The notes: a model not told the origin generated them from the sequence alone. Counted from the stretch's first letter, positions 42,945 through 54,776 are shown. The stretch: 64,000 bases of DNA from Eutreptiella sp. 'Long Island Sound 2002' (GCA_964036045.1 OZ038378.1:42657228-42721227); one strand, 5' to 3'. Program-made: numbers and translations.

Positions 42945-43319
42945 TTGTTCTGATTTCATTTCGGTCTGGTGCCTGGATTCGCCCTACTCCTTTTCCTTGT
43001 GGACGTCATTTTGCATTGGGGAAAAGCATCAAGGTTTTCTCTATCAAGAAAAAGGAACAAGCAGGAGATTGGGTAAGCCAGAAACCTTTTCTCGTAGCTG
43101 GGACAGCTCCGTAGAAGACTGAAGCATGACACGAAGAAGAACGAAGAAGACTTGTATCTGCAACTGCGGAAATGTCTGTCACCTTTCGGGCCAAAACTGA
43201 ACAAATCACAAACACCAGACCAAAGGCTGGCGCTGTGAGGACTGGACCATCATCTAGACGTGGGCTTCCCAGTCATTTTGGTCCCCTAGGAGAGAATACA
43301 GAACCAAGAGGGGCGGAAG
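42945..43319 (+). repeat. Dispersed repeat, copy 2 (longest)
   Basis: Positions 42945-43224 match 2466-2745, and 43220-43319 match 38201-38304, so this copy joins the two parts seen separately elsewhere. Confidence 0.8.
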
Positions 43320-43908
43320 AGAATAATGAAAATAACATAGAAGGAGTCCGTCCAGACGCCGCAGTCCCGGGCTGAACGCAGGCGAACCTCAAATGCCTTG
43401 AAGACAAGGGGCCCCTTGGCGGCAGCCTTAGCTTCCGTGGTGTCATGCCCTCCCCTGCCTCAGACCACTCCTATTCCTGCCTTCGAGGAGATGGCCAAGG
43501 TGGCCAATGTTCAGGAGCCGCCACTCGGATAGTTGGATGGCACAGGGCAAAAACGATGGCCAACGCCACACCTATGATTTTAGCAGCTGTTTTTTCCCAA
43601 AATTCAAAGAGTCAGCAAAAGGCAGATTTTCGCGGGAAATGACCTACTTTTTTGATTCCTACGGCCCCAAAATAGGGGGGGGGGGTTCCTCCTACCCGGC
43701 GTTTGTCCAGAAATATCAAAAACCCTGAAATTTGGCCTATTTTGGGGTATTTTTCCCTGCTCTGGGCTGGTCCTGCAGAACAGTGCTGCACACCAGTGTA
43801 CCTGCCTATAAAGGTCAAAGTCTGGAGGAGAGCAGCAAGGAAAGGAAAAGGAAAGCATGCCGCGTTGGGTCCGATGTTCTGAGCCACATGGGGAGATGAC
43901 ATGGTCGG
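43320..43908. other. Spacer upstream of inserted unit
   Basis: Mixed sequence with a G run near 43675-43685. A short frame near 43460-43535 (PIPAFEEMAKVANVQEPPL) could be the N-terminal part of the gag-like protein whose remains lie at 46.1 kb on the far side of the insertion. TATAAAG at 43807-43813 is a possible TATA box for the gene at 43966. Confidence 0.35.
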
Positions 43909-43965
43909 GATAGCTTACGGCAATCACTTTCTGAGTGTCTTTTTTTTTTCGATTTTTTATTACCC

Positions 43966-44964
43966 ATGGAATGCGATCGAAAAATTCCCCTGGTCGAGCA
44001 TCTGGAAGAGGCGATTAATAACTTCGCAGCGCAGCTCTGTTCCAAACTCGCAGACTATCAACGCACCGCAGAACTTCTTCAGCACCTACACCTTTTTCCC
44101 CGCAATCCAGAGTTCAGCCGACGCCAATTGCAACTAACACCAGAACTAGACCGCTTCAACGAGGCACTTTCGGAGACGTACAGTGAACCACAGCCGCTGC
44201 CAGCACCACCGCCGCTACAACACACACAGCGCCAGCCTGCAGCAGGACACTCGGAAAGTGAAGCAGCCGTCAGCACGAGCATAGGCGCCCTGTTGCCGGA
44301 ACCTCTGTACTTTCTTTATGCCGTTATCTCGTTTAGCATCTTCGTTGAACAGATCTATGATCGGCTGCGCGGACGTCCTCAACAAAGACCGCTTGCACGC
44401 CGTGAACGCAAGCTCAGGCTACGAAAAAGAATCCGATGCCATGCAAAGATTACGAAGCGCGTTCCGTTGAGAGACTTTCTTGGGTCTTTCAAACCGCACG
44501 GAAACTACCACGATGAAAGCAGCTCTGACAGCGTAGGCGACCTTCGAGACCTCCAAAGGTATCCACCTCTTCCTCGCGAAGCTACAGAGTCGACTGCTTG
44601 TCATCGTCCAAATGCGCTAAGACGAACTCGCCCTCGACAACGCCATGACACGAGTCAGCGACGCCAACTTGGCTCCGAAGCTACGCCCCAGACGGCCGCC
44701 CTGCCTACCATGCACTCAACGGCGACTTGTCAAAATGCAGCCCTGGTTTACGCCGAGGCATACCACGGACTCAACCAAGGAGTCCGCATCCAGAGACTGA
44801 GAGACCCGATAGGCCGCATGCGTCACGATTGGTCGTGCTCTTGCGGATATCAAAACTTCCAGGACCGTACTGAATGCCGCCGCTGTGGATTGAGCAAGGG
44901 ACGCCAACCGCCGCTATCGTCACCGCCATCTCCGAGCAACCAAAAGGGCTGCCTGCTTCAGTAG
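43966..44964 (+). CDS. Protein with RanBP2-type zinc finger, possible TM segment
   Basis: A 332-codon intronless ORF. Residues 1-60 look helical. Residues 65-95 are proline/glutamine rich. Residues 105-130 (LLPEPLYFLYAVISFSIFVE) are hydrophobic enough for one membrane span. An arginine/lysine-rich stretch follows. Near residues 286-310 DWSCSCGYQNFQDRTECRRC matches the RanBP2 zinc-finger pattern (W-x-C-x-C ... N-F ... C-x2-C). These fingers bind single-stranded RNA or ubiquitin in known proteins. The ATG at 43966 is the first in a frame that opens after TGA 43897-43899. Base composition is balanced, unlike the skewed neighbours. TGTAA near 45026 could be a polyadenylation signal of the algal type. 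It may be a captured host gene, or the ORF of a retroposon. Confidence 0.65.
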   Translation: MECDRKIPLVEHLEEAINNFAAQLCSKLADYQRTAELLQHLHLFPRNPEFSRRQLQLTPELDRFNEALSETYSEPQPLPAPPPLQHTQRQPAAGHSESEAAVSTSIGALLPEPLYFLYAVISFSIFVEQIYDRLRGRPQQRPLARRERKLRLRKRIRCHAKITKRVPLRDFLGSFKPHGNYHDESSSDSVGDLRDLQRYPPLPREATESTACHRPNALRRTRPRQRHDTSQRRQLGSEATPQTAALPTMHSTATCQNAALVYAEAYHGLNQGVRIQRLRDPIGRMRHDWSCSCGYQNFQDRTECRRCGLSKGRQPPLSSPPSPSNQKGCLLQ

Positions 44965-46074
44965 CAGAGTGTTCACGAGCACTTCAAGCCAAGTAACTGA
45001 AAAGCGACTGCCTGCTCTTTACGGAATGTAAGATTTGATCCACGCATCTCAAAAAAGGCGATTGCGTGCAGCTTCACATGCCGTCCATCAAAGCTTTCTT
45101 CGCTTTCTCTATGCTATATATGGATTCACCTTTGCTTTTATATTGCCCGAGGCCGCATATTCAACAGCCTCCCTGTGTGCCCTTCCAGCCTTTAGCACTG
45201 ATTTTTCAGTCAGAGTCGGATCTGCCCTTCTCCACAGTGCTTTGCGCTGTTCTGCCTATGCTGCACTGCCCTGATCAACTTGTTTCAATTCGTTGATCAC
45301 TTTGCCACTGTGCAAGCGCAGGTGTTACCTGCAGCGCACGCTCAAGAACGGGAGTAGCTTATTTCGCTCTTGAACCGTGTTCTTTTTGCTTACACACACC
45401 GACACCCACCAGGCACCAGCACGTCAGCTCACTTCACACGCAACATAAACAACAGCCGCTTTCTTGGCTACAGTGGAACCACACACATTCACACACACAC
45501 ACACACACAGACAATTACATACCCAGCAAATGTTAACGTACTCTGACTTGTCTTTTTTGTGGCAGAAAACTGACACCAACATCCAGCCTGAACCAACATC
45601 GACTTTCTGCTGCAGATCACTCTGCAGCTATCAACCAGCCTTTTGATTATGCACCCATCAAATCAACCATCCTTGATCTATGTACCTGCTTTTTTATTCA
45701 GCCAATCAATTTCTTTCTGAAGTGGAAACACTTCATCACAGCTGGCAAAGGGTGTTTTTTTTTTACAAAACAAACTTTGATGGTTCCAGTCACGGTCCGC
45801 CCAGCACCTCCAGGGCCTAAAGGCCCAGAGGGGACTGACAGCACTGTTTTTTCTTTTCCTTGAAAAATCAACTGTACATACTGTGATTCTGTTCATTTGG
45901 CACTAGGTAAAGACACAGGTACACGCGCTGGGTGGACGCTAGGCCACAGGGGAGCCCGATGGACCCATAGGAAGCCAAAAGCAGGCCACTGTAAGCCACA
46001 AACACCCCCTGTACATACTGTGTGTAGAATTGAACCCACATGAACCCTCAGAGATGTTGACATGGTTTAAAAAA
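44965..46074. other. Non-coding trailer with (CA)n
   Basis: No ORF is supported. An AC dinucleotide run covers about 45484-45508. CTCTG and TTGATC words recur. The stretch ends in TTTAAAAAA at 46066-46074. Confidence 0.5.
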
Positions 46075-46099
46075 GATAGCTTACGGCAAATGTGATGCG

Positions 46100-47299
46100 T
46101 TGGCGCTGGCCAAATCGTCAGAATGGGAACCCAACTGGGTGTCTAAGGAACCTACGCCCTCCAAGAAGCCTGAGTGCCTGAAGCGAGAACCCTCTCCAAG
46201 GGGCGTGGCTCTAGGCCCTTCATGCGTGGAACGATCCTTGCCCCCCCGCATGGCAGCCCCTAAGCTGGGTCCCGATGAGACGACGAAGCTGCTTTCCCGG
46301 GTCCTGGGTGCAGGAGATGAAGACCCGGACCTGAATACCCTGTCAGCGGCACTCAAAGCAAGACTGGAGGTCTCCCATCTGAAGAAGCCCCCCCCCCCCC
46401 ATGTCCCCTGGTGTGGAACTGTTGCCCCGGGTGTAAAAAGCGCTGCAGAGGCATCTGTAGGTCCCCTATGGACAACTGTCCTAGCGTTTTCCACCCCCGT
46501 GTGAGGAGTGTGCCTGTCTGTAGTGTAGACGACACCTCAGAGGCTGAAATGAAGAGCTATGGGCTGGCTCTACCCACGCCACTGGCCACTACACACGCCT
46601 CACCCCCTTCAGGTGGAACAGCTGACCCAGGTGTACCAGGTAGCGGAAACCAAGGCCATCGCCATGGTGAACCTTCGGATCGGTCTCCCAGAGTTGGATC
46701 CCAAAAGTCTGCCCGGGCGGGCTGAGGAGTTCTCCAAAGTTTTGCTCCTCACAGGTCAGCAACATGCTGACTTCAGAACAAAGTGCACACTTATCAAGAA
46801 GCCTTGCAAAAAGAAATTTCTTCAGCGGCAAGTGAAGACGGCTATCAGGAAGACCTTCAACCGGGGCGACTTCTTGAAGAGACTGGAAGAGATATACCCA
46901 GTCTATGAGACTAACCGAGGTGTCCGTACTGAAATCGCAGAGTTGCCATCACTCCTTGAGTTCCTTACAGCTGCCCGTATCTCAGAATCTGTGGCCCAGC
47001 TCGAAGAGCTTATGGGGCGTATGAACCCCACATCCTATGGGCCTACAGAGCCTCACCCTTGGCTCGTAGGGAAGATCCCTCTCAACACTTCAGAAAATTG
47101 CAGGGAGACGTCCCAGAGGAAAGCTCGGACACGCTCCTATGATGACGTGATTGATCTGTTGATGGAGTTGGCCATAGAGTGGGACAATGACTCTCACATG
47201 GACCAGTACCTGCGAGAGCATCTGCAGAGGGAGACCCCTGCTGAGAAGAGTCCTGGAGGGAGGTTGCCTCAACCCCACTCTAACCCTGGGAAGGGCTGA
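46100..47299 (+). pseudogene. Gag-like retroelement protein, copy 1
   Basis: The N-terminal part (46100-46504) ends at a stop. The main part runs in another frame from about 46559 to TGA 47297-47299 and reads a mostly helical protein: EQLTQVYQVAETKAIAMV, a lysine-rich KKPCKKKFLQRQVKTAIRK, then ELMGRMNPTSYGPTEPHPW, and a tail PGGRLPQPHSNPGKG. It resembles the gag region of retroelements with tryptophan/leucine-rich helices, but I cannot name the family. A change of frame near 46505-46558 breaks it. The related copy 2 lies 994 bp downstream. An earlier N-terminus may lie before the 43.9-46.1 kb insertion. Confidence 0.6.
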
Positions 47300-47317
47300 G
47301 GTAGACAGTTGAAACCC

Positions 47318-47686
47318 AGGTAGGTAGGTAGCTGCACTCGGTTGTGGAGAGGCGCCCCATGGTTCCCGCTGGCGTTGCCGCTGCGCCGAACAGCAGGAGG
47401 CTCCTCGCTTGAAGAGGGGAGGCGGCTTACATCCCCCTAGACCTGACAGGTGGCCTGGAACAAAGCGGCCCTGGGCAACACCGGGAGGGCTGATCGCCGC
47501 CAGCGCGACGTACTTGTCTCGCGGAGGGTGTGCTGCCGTGCTTGCGCACGTCCCCTCCTTTTGGCGGAACCCCAGGGGATTACCAGACTTCCCCGCGTAT
47601 CCCGTTCGAAGGGCATGCATGCATGTTTCTGGTACTGGGGTTCCGAGGTGCTTGGCTGTTGCACGCTCCGCCTCGCGTCCCTAAGC
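47318..47686 (+). repeat. Dispersed repeat with AGGTAGGT start, copy 2
   Basis: Matches 38305-38620, with an extra block near 47475-47530. It separates the two gag-like copies exactly, so it may be part of the duplicated unit or an LTR-like piece. Confidence 0.8.
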
Positions 47687-48293
47687 GTTGGTTCCCAAAA
47701 ATCTGCCCGGGTGGGCTGCCAAGTTCTCCAAATTTTTGCTCCTCACAGGTCAGCCACATGCTGACGTCAGGAGAAAATTCACACTTATCGAGAAGTCGTG
47801 CGAAACCAAATTTCTTCAGCGGCAAGTGAAGACGGCTATCAGGAAGGGCTCCAACCGGGAAGACTTCCTGAAGAGACTGGAAGAGATATAACCAGTCTAT
47901 GAGACTGACCTGAGTGTCCGTACGGAAATCGAAGAGTTGCCATCACTCCTTGAATTCCCTACACTTGTCCGTATCTCAGAGTCTGTCGCGCAGCTGAAAG
48001 AGCTCATGGGGCGTATGAACCCCACATCCTATGGGCCTACAGAGCCTCACCATTGGCTTGTAGGGAAGATCCCTCTCAACACTTGGGAAAATTGCAGGGA
48101 GACGTCCGAGAGGAAACCTCCGACACACTCCTATGATGACGTAACTGATCTGTTGATCGAGTTGGCCATTGAGTGGTAGAATAACTCTCACATGGATCAG
48201 TACCTGCGAAAGCATCTGCAGAGGGAGACCCCTGCTGAGAAGAGTCCTGGAGACAGGTTGCCTCAACACAACTCTAACCCTGGGAAGAACTGA
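47687..48293 (+). pseudogene. Gag-like retroelement protein, copy 2, with two stops
   Basis: It aligns with 46693-47299 from GTTGG...CCCAAAA onward at high similarity. A TAA near 47889-47891 (after FLKRLEEI) and a TAG near 48177-48179 (after LAIEW) interrupt the frame, which otherwise ends in the same PGKN/PGKG-type tail and stop at about 48293. It is clearly inactive. Confidence 0.8.
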
Positions 48294-48589
48294 GGTGGAC
48301 AGTTGAAACCCATTCAGGAGATCCCACACCAGGAAACATTTTTCGGGCTCAGGTAGGTAAATAAACAGCGCCGTAAGCGCCGTAACGCAACCACGAGCAT
48401 GACGGCATGTTTCGTAGTGTCATAATGCCGTATATAGTCAAAGAGAAAAGCGTCACGAGCAGCACGTAACCCCACCTCAAATGTACTGTAGTCGGATCGT
48501 GCTTGATGCCACTTCCAGTTCCAGTGCCCAAGGAACACGAGACGCCAGTCATTTGCCAGGGTAGTCATGCTTCAGAGTACCATCAGGGT
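48294..48589. other. Short spacer between gag copy 2 and gypsy fragment
   Basis: AGGTAGGTAAATAAACAGCGCC near 48352, with no gene recognised. The minus strand may continue the decayed gypsy RNase H sequence. Confidence 0.35.
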
Positions 48590-50260
48590 TCAAACCTGAA
48601 GTGTGAAATTGGCAGTGTGGCACCTCAGCGGGGTTAAGCTCCTGCAACTATCGTAAGGTACCACCCCCCATGCATCACAAGCATCTGTGACAAGCATTAT
48701 CCCGCCCTTAGGGCGGTGTACCCCCAGAGAGTTGGTAGAGGAGATTTTCCTCCTGAACTCCTGGGAACAAGCCTCCTCCTTGTCTGTCCGCCGCCAACGG
48801 TTGGTCTTTCTTATATGGTCAGTCAGGGGGGCTGATGAATATGTAAAGTTGTGTAAATGGCGCAGGTACAAATTGCACGCGCCAACAAAGCTCCGAAGGT
48901 CGTGAAGACCGTTCTTGGGGTCATCCAGTATCTGTATGTCCTGCAGAGGTTGCATATTTGATGTGGCTGGTTTGTACCAGCGATACCCAGGTTCGACACC
49001 TAGATATTTCATCTCCACGCCGATGAGCTTACATTTCTGGAGTTTGATGCTAAGATGGTTTTCCTGACAGACAGTGAAACACTCTTGTAGGAGGAGGATG
49101 TGATCCTCCTGGGCATTACACCTTTGATTTTACCGGGCACAAAATGGCCAAAACCCGGATTCTATTCAAATGGTTGACAAAATTGACACATCTTTGTTGT
49201 GTATTAAGCTTGTTTCGAAAATTTTGTGGTTTTTGCCTATCATTCATAATAACAGTTGACGCATGGCTCATTTTGAGTGCCAAGATGTCATGTACATCCA
49301 ATATTTCGGGCAAAACAAAAACTCAATTTGTGTGGAGAAATGAATTACTTACTTGTCCAACACAATACAAAATGGAAACCTTCCGAAACCTTTACCAGCA
49401 ACACAAATCAAGTCCCAGGGACCGCAGTTCTCAACAGTTCTCACCAGTTCAACGTTGTGTTTGCAAGCAAGGCAAAACGAAGGCAATTAGTACTTAGCGT
49501 TAGTCAGAAATGTTGTGTCAAAATTTAGCAGTCAATAGCCGGAAATGTCCGGATCGATCTGCACTACAGCTGAGCAGCACAAAAACAGCAGAACAACAAT
49601 ATTAAAACGACTTTTGGCAGGCATCTTTAGATTCAACCACAGCATTGTAATGTTCTGACACATCCACACTTTTGTGCCAAGGAATCAAATGTATTCAAGC
49701 AATGGATTTTGCAAAAATTCATGTTTGAACGACATATTTTTGGCACCACGGCCGTTTCAGATCCAGTAAGCCGTTTCAGATCCAGTGCGGTAGCGTAAAT
49801 GCGGTTTTGGCCGCAGAATGCCCCACAAAATCATAGGTGTAGTACCCAAGCTCACATCATTGATGTGTGCCTCCATTTCGGCCCCGCGGGAAACCAGTTC
49901 CTGAATAAGGACTCTGCGTCTCAGGATATATGGGATTTTATTCAGCAGCTCCTGAAAGAGGGCAGGGGCATTCGCGATACCGAAGGGCATGACCTTCCAG
50001 TGCAAGACACGGCCCTTAGGTGTTTGTCTAAATCCCCAGTGCCCTTTGACGATCCCGAGGGACTTTGACCTCGTACATGCCCTCGTGACTCCTTTGCACA
50101 CTTGCACAAGACGAAGACAGTAACATCCGTTGATGAAATCAAATCCATCATGAGCAAACCATCGGGAGGCGACGAAATCGAAGCGACCCCTTTGAGGTCT
50201 AAATACAAAGGGAAGAAAGACATGTATACATCAGTCAAGGAAACATGTAAACGCATTCAT
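48590..50260 (-). pseudogene. Decayed Ty3/gypsy reverse transcriptase and RNase H
   Basis: Read on the minus strand, 50260-49842 holds the RT palm: FINGC-type start, GHWGFRQTPKGRVLHWKVMP near 50040-49980, FGIANAPALFQELLNKI, and EAHINDVSLGT where the YxDD motif should be (IND, so the first position is degenerate). After the inserted element, 49116-48590 continues with QEDHILLLQECF, the RT thumb (KLQKCKLIG) and the RNase H segment (RSFVGACNLYLRHLHNF, LVTDACDAWG). Frame changes and stops occur in the N-terminal half. It belongs to a different lineage from the 17-kb element. Nothing clear remains of its protease, integrase or LTRs nearby. Confidence 0.8.
49119..49839. mobile_element. 721-bp MITE-like element with TIRs and TA duplication
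   Basis: Left end CACCTTTGATTTTACCGGGC and the reverse complement of the right end CACCTATGATTTTGTGGGGC match at 27 of 37 terminal positions, with GGCCAAAACC also shared inside. TA at 49117-49118 and 49840-49841 flanks it. Removing the element and one TA restores an uninterrupted RT reading across the site (LGT then NAQEDH). TA duplication is typical of Tc1/mariner-type elements. No transposase is encoded, so it is non-autonomous. Confidence 0.88.
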
Positions 50261-53200
50261 GCAAATGCCAAACCATCTTCCTGTTAGGATAAGGAACCAC
50301 ATGAAGAAGAGAAGGGGGCTAGACCCACCACACTACTGCAGGGGAGGGTCCTCGGGTGCCCTGGAAAAGCTGGCACCTGAAAACTGACTCAGAACGTCAA
50401 CAAGAGGTATATAACCTATACCATCTCAGGATCTCTTAACCCAAACAAACATAGTCCAGGTGGTCCAAGGTCCCAACAAAGGCCATGACCAACGGGACAG
50501 TTGGGAATCAACCTCTGCTTGGCACATGGGGGTTGTAAAGTGAATCCACGGATCCGCATATACCCCAGGGGGGGTTGAATCCCATGACTTCACCATCAAT
50601 ATCCTATATGGGGGGGTCATGGTGCCTCTATATCTCCCTATCCTTGGCGCTCCAATTCACGAAAGTCTTTGAGCAGATACTCCATGATGTTCCCTCACTT
50701 GCCCGCACTTAGCAGTTCCTGAGCTTGCTGTGGCAGGGCAGGAGAGTCAGAACATGACAAGGCACTTCAGCAAACGTCAGTAAGACGACCTACCAAGCAG
50801 GTTCATCGTGGGTAGAAAATATGGACGCTGCATGGGACACAAGTGCATATATGCAAGGCCTAAGTCCTCATTGTGAACCATGCAAGCAGACTTAAATTAA
50901 CGTGTCATCAGCTCACTGCTGTAAGCCGAGGGGATACTAGCACGTCGGCTCAGAAAACAGCAAGAGGGCAAAATTTGAAGTCACAATTGAGGGGACATAT
51001 GGGTTTGGTCCGATCCCATAAGGGTAGGCGATACCTCAAACTCCTGAAATATGGGGAAGAGACACTGATGGGAGGCCATGGGTGAAATATTGGCCCAAGT
51101 CCAGAAGACGGCAGAACTTTCCCATGGCCCAGGAGTAACCTCATGAAATTTGGAATTTTCAACTAAATTCCAGAGAAATTTCAAAACGGTGAACCTATGT
51201 ACCAGTCACCTTCCAACAAATGCGTAAAACAAGGTAGCGAGCAGAATTGGAACACAGGAAAAGACCCCAAGGTCCAACTCCTCATAGGTTCTTTACTGTT
51301 ACCCGCCAAGTGACTACATGACAGGGTGGTTTTCAGGGTCCATAATGTACATCTCTGCGACCATGTACAACCACTACCTTGGATACTTGGCAAACTTGGT
51401 TCCAATGGATTGGGTAAGTGATAGAACATACCAAAATCATTTCAACTACCAAACGTAGAAACATTGGAGAGGTCTTGGGTCAAGGAACAAGGACATTTGG
51501 TCCAAGGACCCAAAACAACCAAGTGAATGAAGTGAATACACAAGGTTTGAAATCTCCAAAGGGTTTTAGAGATTGCAATAGTGTGGTAAGCCCAACGTGA
51601 GCTATAACCAAGTAAAAGCATGCACGTAGGGTGAAAAGCATGATAGTTCTTTGGAATCAGTAGTTGGGTCCAAACTCAGCATGTACATGAGGAGATGAAT
51701 TCAAAAATTAAACCCACAACTGAGTAAATTTGGGCAATGTCACATGACCAAATTTACTACAAGCAAAAATTGACCAAAATGGCACATAAAAAATTGGTAC
51801 TAGCATAAACGCAAAAGTCGACAACGTCCTAGGGTGACCACATAAAAATTGTAAAGACCATGGTGACCACGCCTGACTGAAAGTTCAACCAAAAGCTCAA
51901 TAGTAGTGGATCCCCATGGTCACCACAAGTGAACACATGACAAATATATCATTCAAGACACAATTCCTAAAATTCATGCTTGGCCCTATGTACGATGACT
52001 CACGGCCACATAAAGCGCATTAACAATAGTAGACACATGCCACAACACACACAAACACCACTCAGAGTCAACGTAGACAGGAGCTGTGACATCCAAGCTC
52101 AAAATGTAGGCCCGTGAAAGGCCAAAAGTGAGTGATTTCTGGCATAAAATGACTATGCCAAAATGAGGTCAAAAAAGCTTAAAACTTTGAACTAAAAGAT
52201 GTCCAAAGCCTCGTAGCGCAACCAGAACTCGAACACATATTGTTCGTACTCAGCAACTACGAACAAAATGAGCTCTTACTTATTTTCTGTTGCCACTATA
52301 TCTTGGAGATATAGTGGCGAACTTTGAGCACATGGAAACAAAGTGCTCGAATTCTCGAAACCAAAATAGACACCAAAAAAATCCATTGTTTCAAACGAGC
52401 TCCAATCAAGGCTATTGTGTAACAAGACACTGATAGTTACGACGCCAAAAAGAAACTACCAAAAAGATCGACAATGAGCCGACACACAAACTCAAAAAAT
52501 TGGCATCATGAACGACACAAAAATGCACTATTCAAGCATGAAACTGGGTCCCGCCATGGAGGGTGGTGACCCACCAAGATCATATCTCGACATTGCAAAG
52601 AGAAGAGAAGGCAAAGCCAATTGTATACCAGTGTGGACTTCACTCCAGGATCATCGAAGTTCACTTGACCCTGAGATTCACCATGGTCTCTTCACGATAA
52701 CCCAAACTCAATTTGATCCTAATAATTAGAACACATCTCTGAACTGGCTCTCAACTCATCCCAACAACCAACATACCATTGTAGGGGACAGTCATGCCAT
52801 TTCATTGCATCTCTTCTCAAGAAGAATGGATGGAAAACATCAATTTACGGTTAGGCAGAAGTGAGCACATGAAATGCATAAGATATGCATGCCACGCCTA
52901 AACTAACAATGGGGCGTAACATAAAGAGGCACCGTGAGGTGCCGGCAACGATGCCTCAGGTATCCCTATACTTTAAATGCCTGGGCATCATGAGGTTAGG
53001 GGGTTTCTAAAAATAATGGCACCGGAGCCTGAACTTTTAATTCCCGATTATAAACTAAATATTGACTATTACAACCGTGCAGTCAGAATTAATTTGACTC
53101 AACAGGCTGGACTTGCCGTAACGGCCAGTTCATGGTCTTGCGATTTGGGTCGCCACATCCCAACTGGCAGTTCGCCCGCGAATTGGCGCAACGCCGGTTC

Positions 53201-54776
53201 ACCACCAGGCCGCTGCCAATATCCAACTTCTGTACCTATGCGAATTTAAGGCATTTTTGCATAGGTATCAACAGGGCAATGATTTCCCTATCAACTGATT
53301 CAAAAGCGGCGAAAAAACACGCCGAGTTCCCTGATATCCCTACTGCAGGTTCATGTCAAAAGTGCCATGAGAGGGAGATTAAGGGGGGATGAAGGCTAAT
53401 GATATCCCCTATCAGATCCCATAGTGTGGGCCTATAATAGCCTACACAAAGGGATGACGGGCGTCAGCACAAAGAAGAGTATGTGTCCCCATAGCCGGGT
53501 TCAGGCCCCAGCGGGGGGGCCGGGGGGAACAGGGCATGACGGAAACCATGCACAGCCTCAATGCCTCAAAGGAAAACCTGGCCGACCCAAGAGAGGATTA
53601 AAGAACATGGAAGAAACAAGGGAAAGAGGCTTGGTCGATCCAGAAAAAACTCTCCCCCCGAAGGCGCAAGTAGGGACTTGCTTCTGGGAACTCCATTTCA
53701 GGAGTGACCAGCAGAAAGAGACACAAAAGGGAGGGAAGGGTGGGTGTTTAAATCCCCAGACAAGCTGTCAATTTCCTGGAACACTCCCCCCACCAGCCCC
53801 AAGTATCCTCAACAGGCAATGCCTGGGCGGAAATCTCAACGCTTGAGGGAATTCTCAGCTCCCTCAGGCTTAACCCACTTGTCAACTTCTATAAAACCCG
53901 CTGCAACAGCACCCTGTATTTGTGCTGTCATCTGTGTCACCTAGTGCAGCCTGAATTAGTTTGAAAACAAACAATACGGCCTGGGCATGACGTGCCTGTC
54001 ACTAAGGACGTATATTGGACCCATTGAGGCCCTGACAACACCTGAAACACTTAAGCTGGCCTAAAATCCGGGTGAACCTGAACTAGGTCAAGGAAATAAC
54101 AAAGAAGCAACATCATATCCCCCACAGAGTTTGTTGTACCCACAGTCGCCTTTGAGTGTGGACAAATCTCTGTGAACGATCCCATATAGCAGGGGTGTTG
54201 CTACTGCAGGTTCCACCAAACAATAGATACATATGGTATCCGTACACTTGTCGCGCGCGCTGGGGTCCTGTCCCAGGACGAAATAAAAAGATAGGTAAAA
54301 CACCACGAAAAAGTTTTCTGAATAGCTGAAAATAAAGCTAATTAGCATAAAAAACGCTTAGGCCAAAAAGCGCGCTGCGAAACGCGTAAAACCGCGAAGA
54401 AAAGATTTTTGACATGAAATAGGTGAATAGTTAGCGCTGTAAGTACTCTAACGCGCGTAGGACCCTAACGCCGTCCCTCTCGTCGTCTAAAAAAACGCGT
54501 AGCGAGCAGCGCGTAAAACTCGAAAATGTTTTCTAAGCCGCCGCGTCCCTTCGCCCTGCTTCCTTTCATTTTCTTTCCTTCTCCATGCACCTACCTCCCC
54601 TCTCTCGTGCCCCCCCTCACCCCTTTCCGTCAGCTTAGGCGACCGGCCCTGGGGGAAACGCGGTCAAACCCTTGCAAACAAGAACACCCTCCTCGACATC
54701 GCGCGGCCACACATAAGTCAGCAACATGACCTTGGTATTGCTGCCTGCCTGCGTGCGTGAGTTGGGTAGAGTATAA
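50261..54776. other. AT-richer intergenic sequence, no gene recognised
   Basis: About 4.5 kb with only short open frames (the longest, at 53424-53846, is a 140-codon low-complexity frame). A perfect 12-bp-arm hairpin lies at 52292-52318. No domain, RNA gene or repeat could be supported. Confidence 0.5.
52292..52318. repeat. Perfect short hairpin
   Basis: GCCACTATATCT (52292-52303), loop TGG, AGATATAGTGGC (52307-52318). All 12 pairs match. Confidence 0.9.

Larger units (their letters stand above)
43909..46089 (+). mobile_element. Probable retroposed unit flanked by 15-bp direct repeats
   Basis: GATAGCTTACGGCAA occurs at 43909-43923 and at 46075-46089. The right copy follows TTTAAAAAA. The enclosed 2.15 kb holds a single ORF and then non-coding sequence. 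This arrangement fits a non-LTR retrotransposon or processed gene copy with a target-site duplication and a short A-rich end. The 15-bp repeats lie within a longer imperfect similarity (CCACATG...GACATGGT upstream of both), so a duplicated host segment is an alternative. Confidence 0.55.

Noticed and set aside
41087-43114. 675-codon frame through minisatellite block 2 and the A-depleted tract
   Set aside because: It is explained by stop-poor composition and tandem repetition, and runs on into an unrelated dispersed repeat.
43569-43581. CACCTATGATTTT as the end of a second MITE copy
   Set aside because: It matches the right terminal repeat for 13 nt only, lacks an adjacent TA, and I found no partner end.
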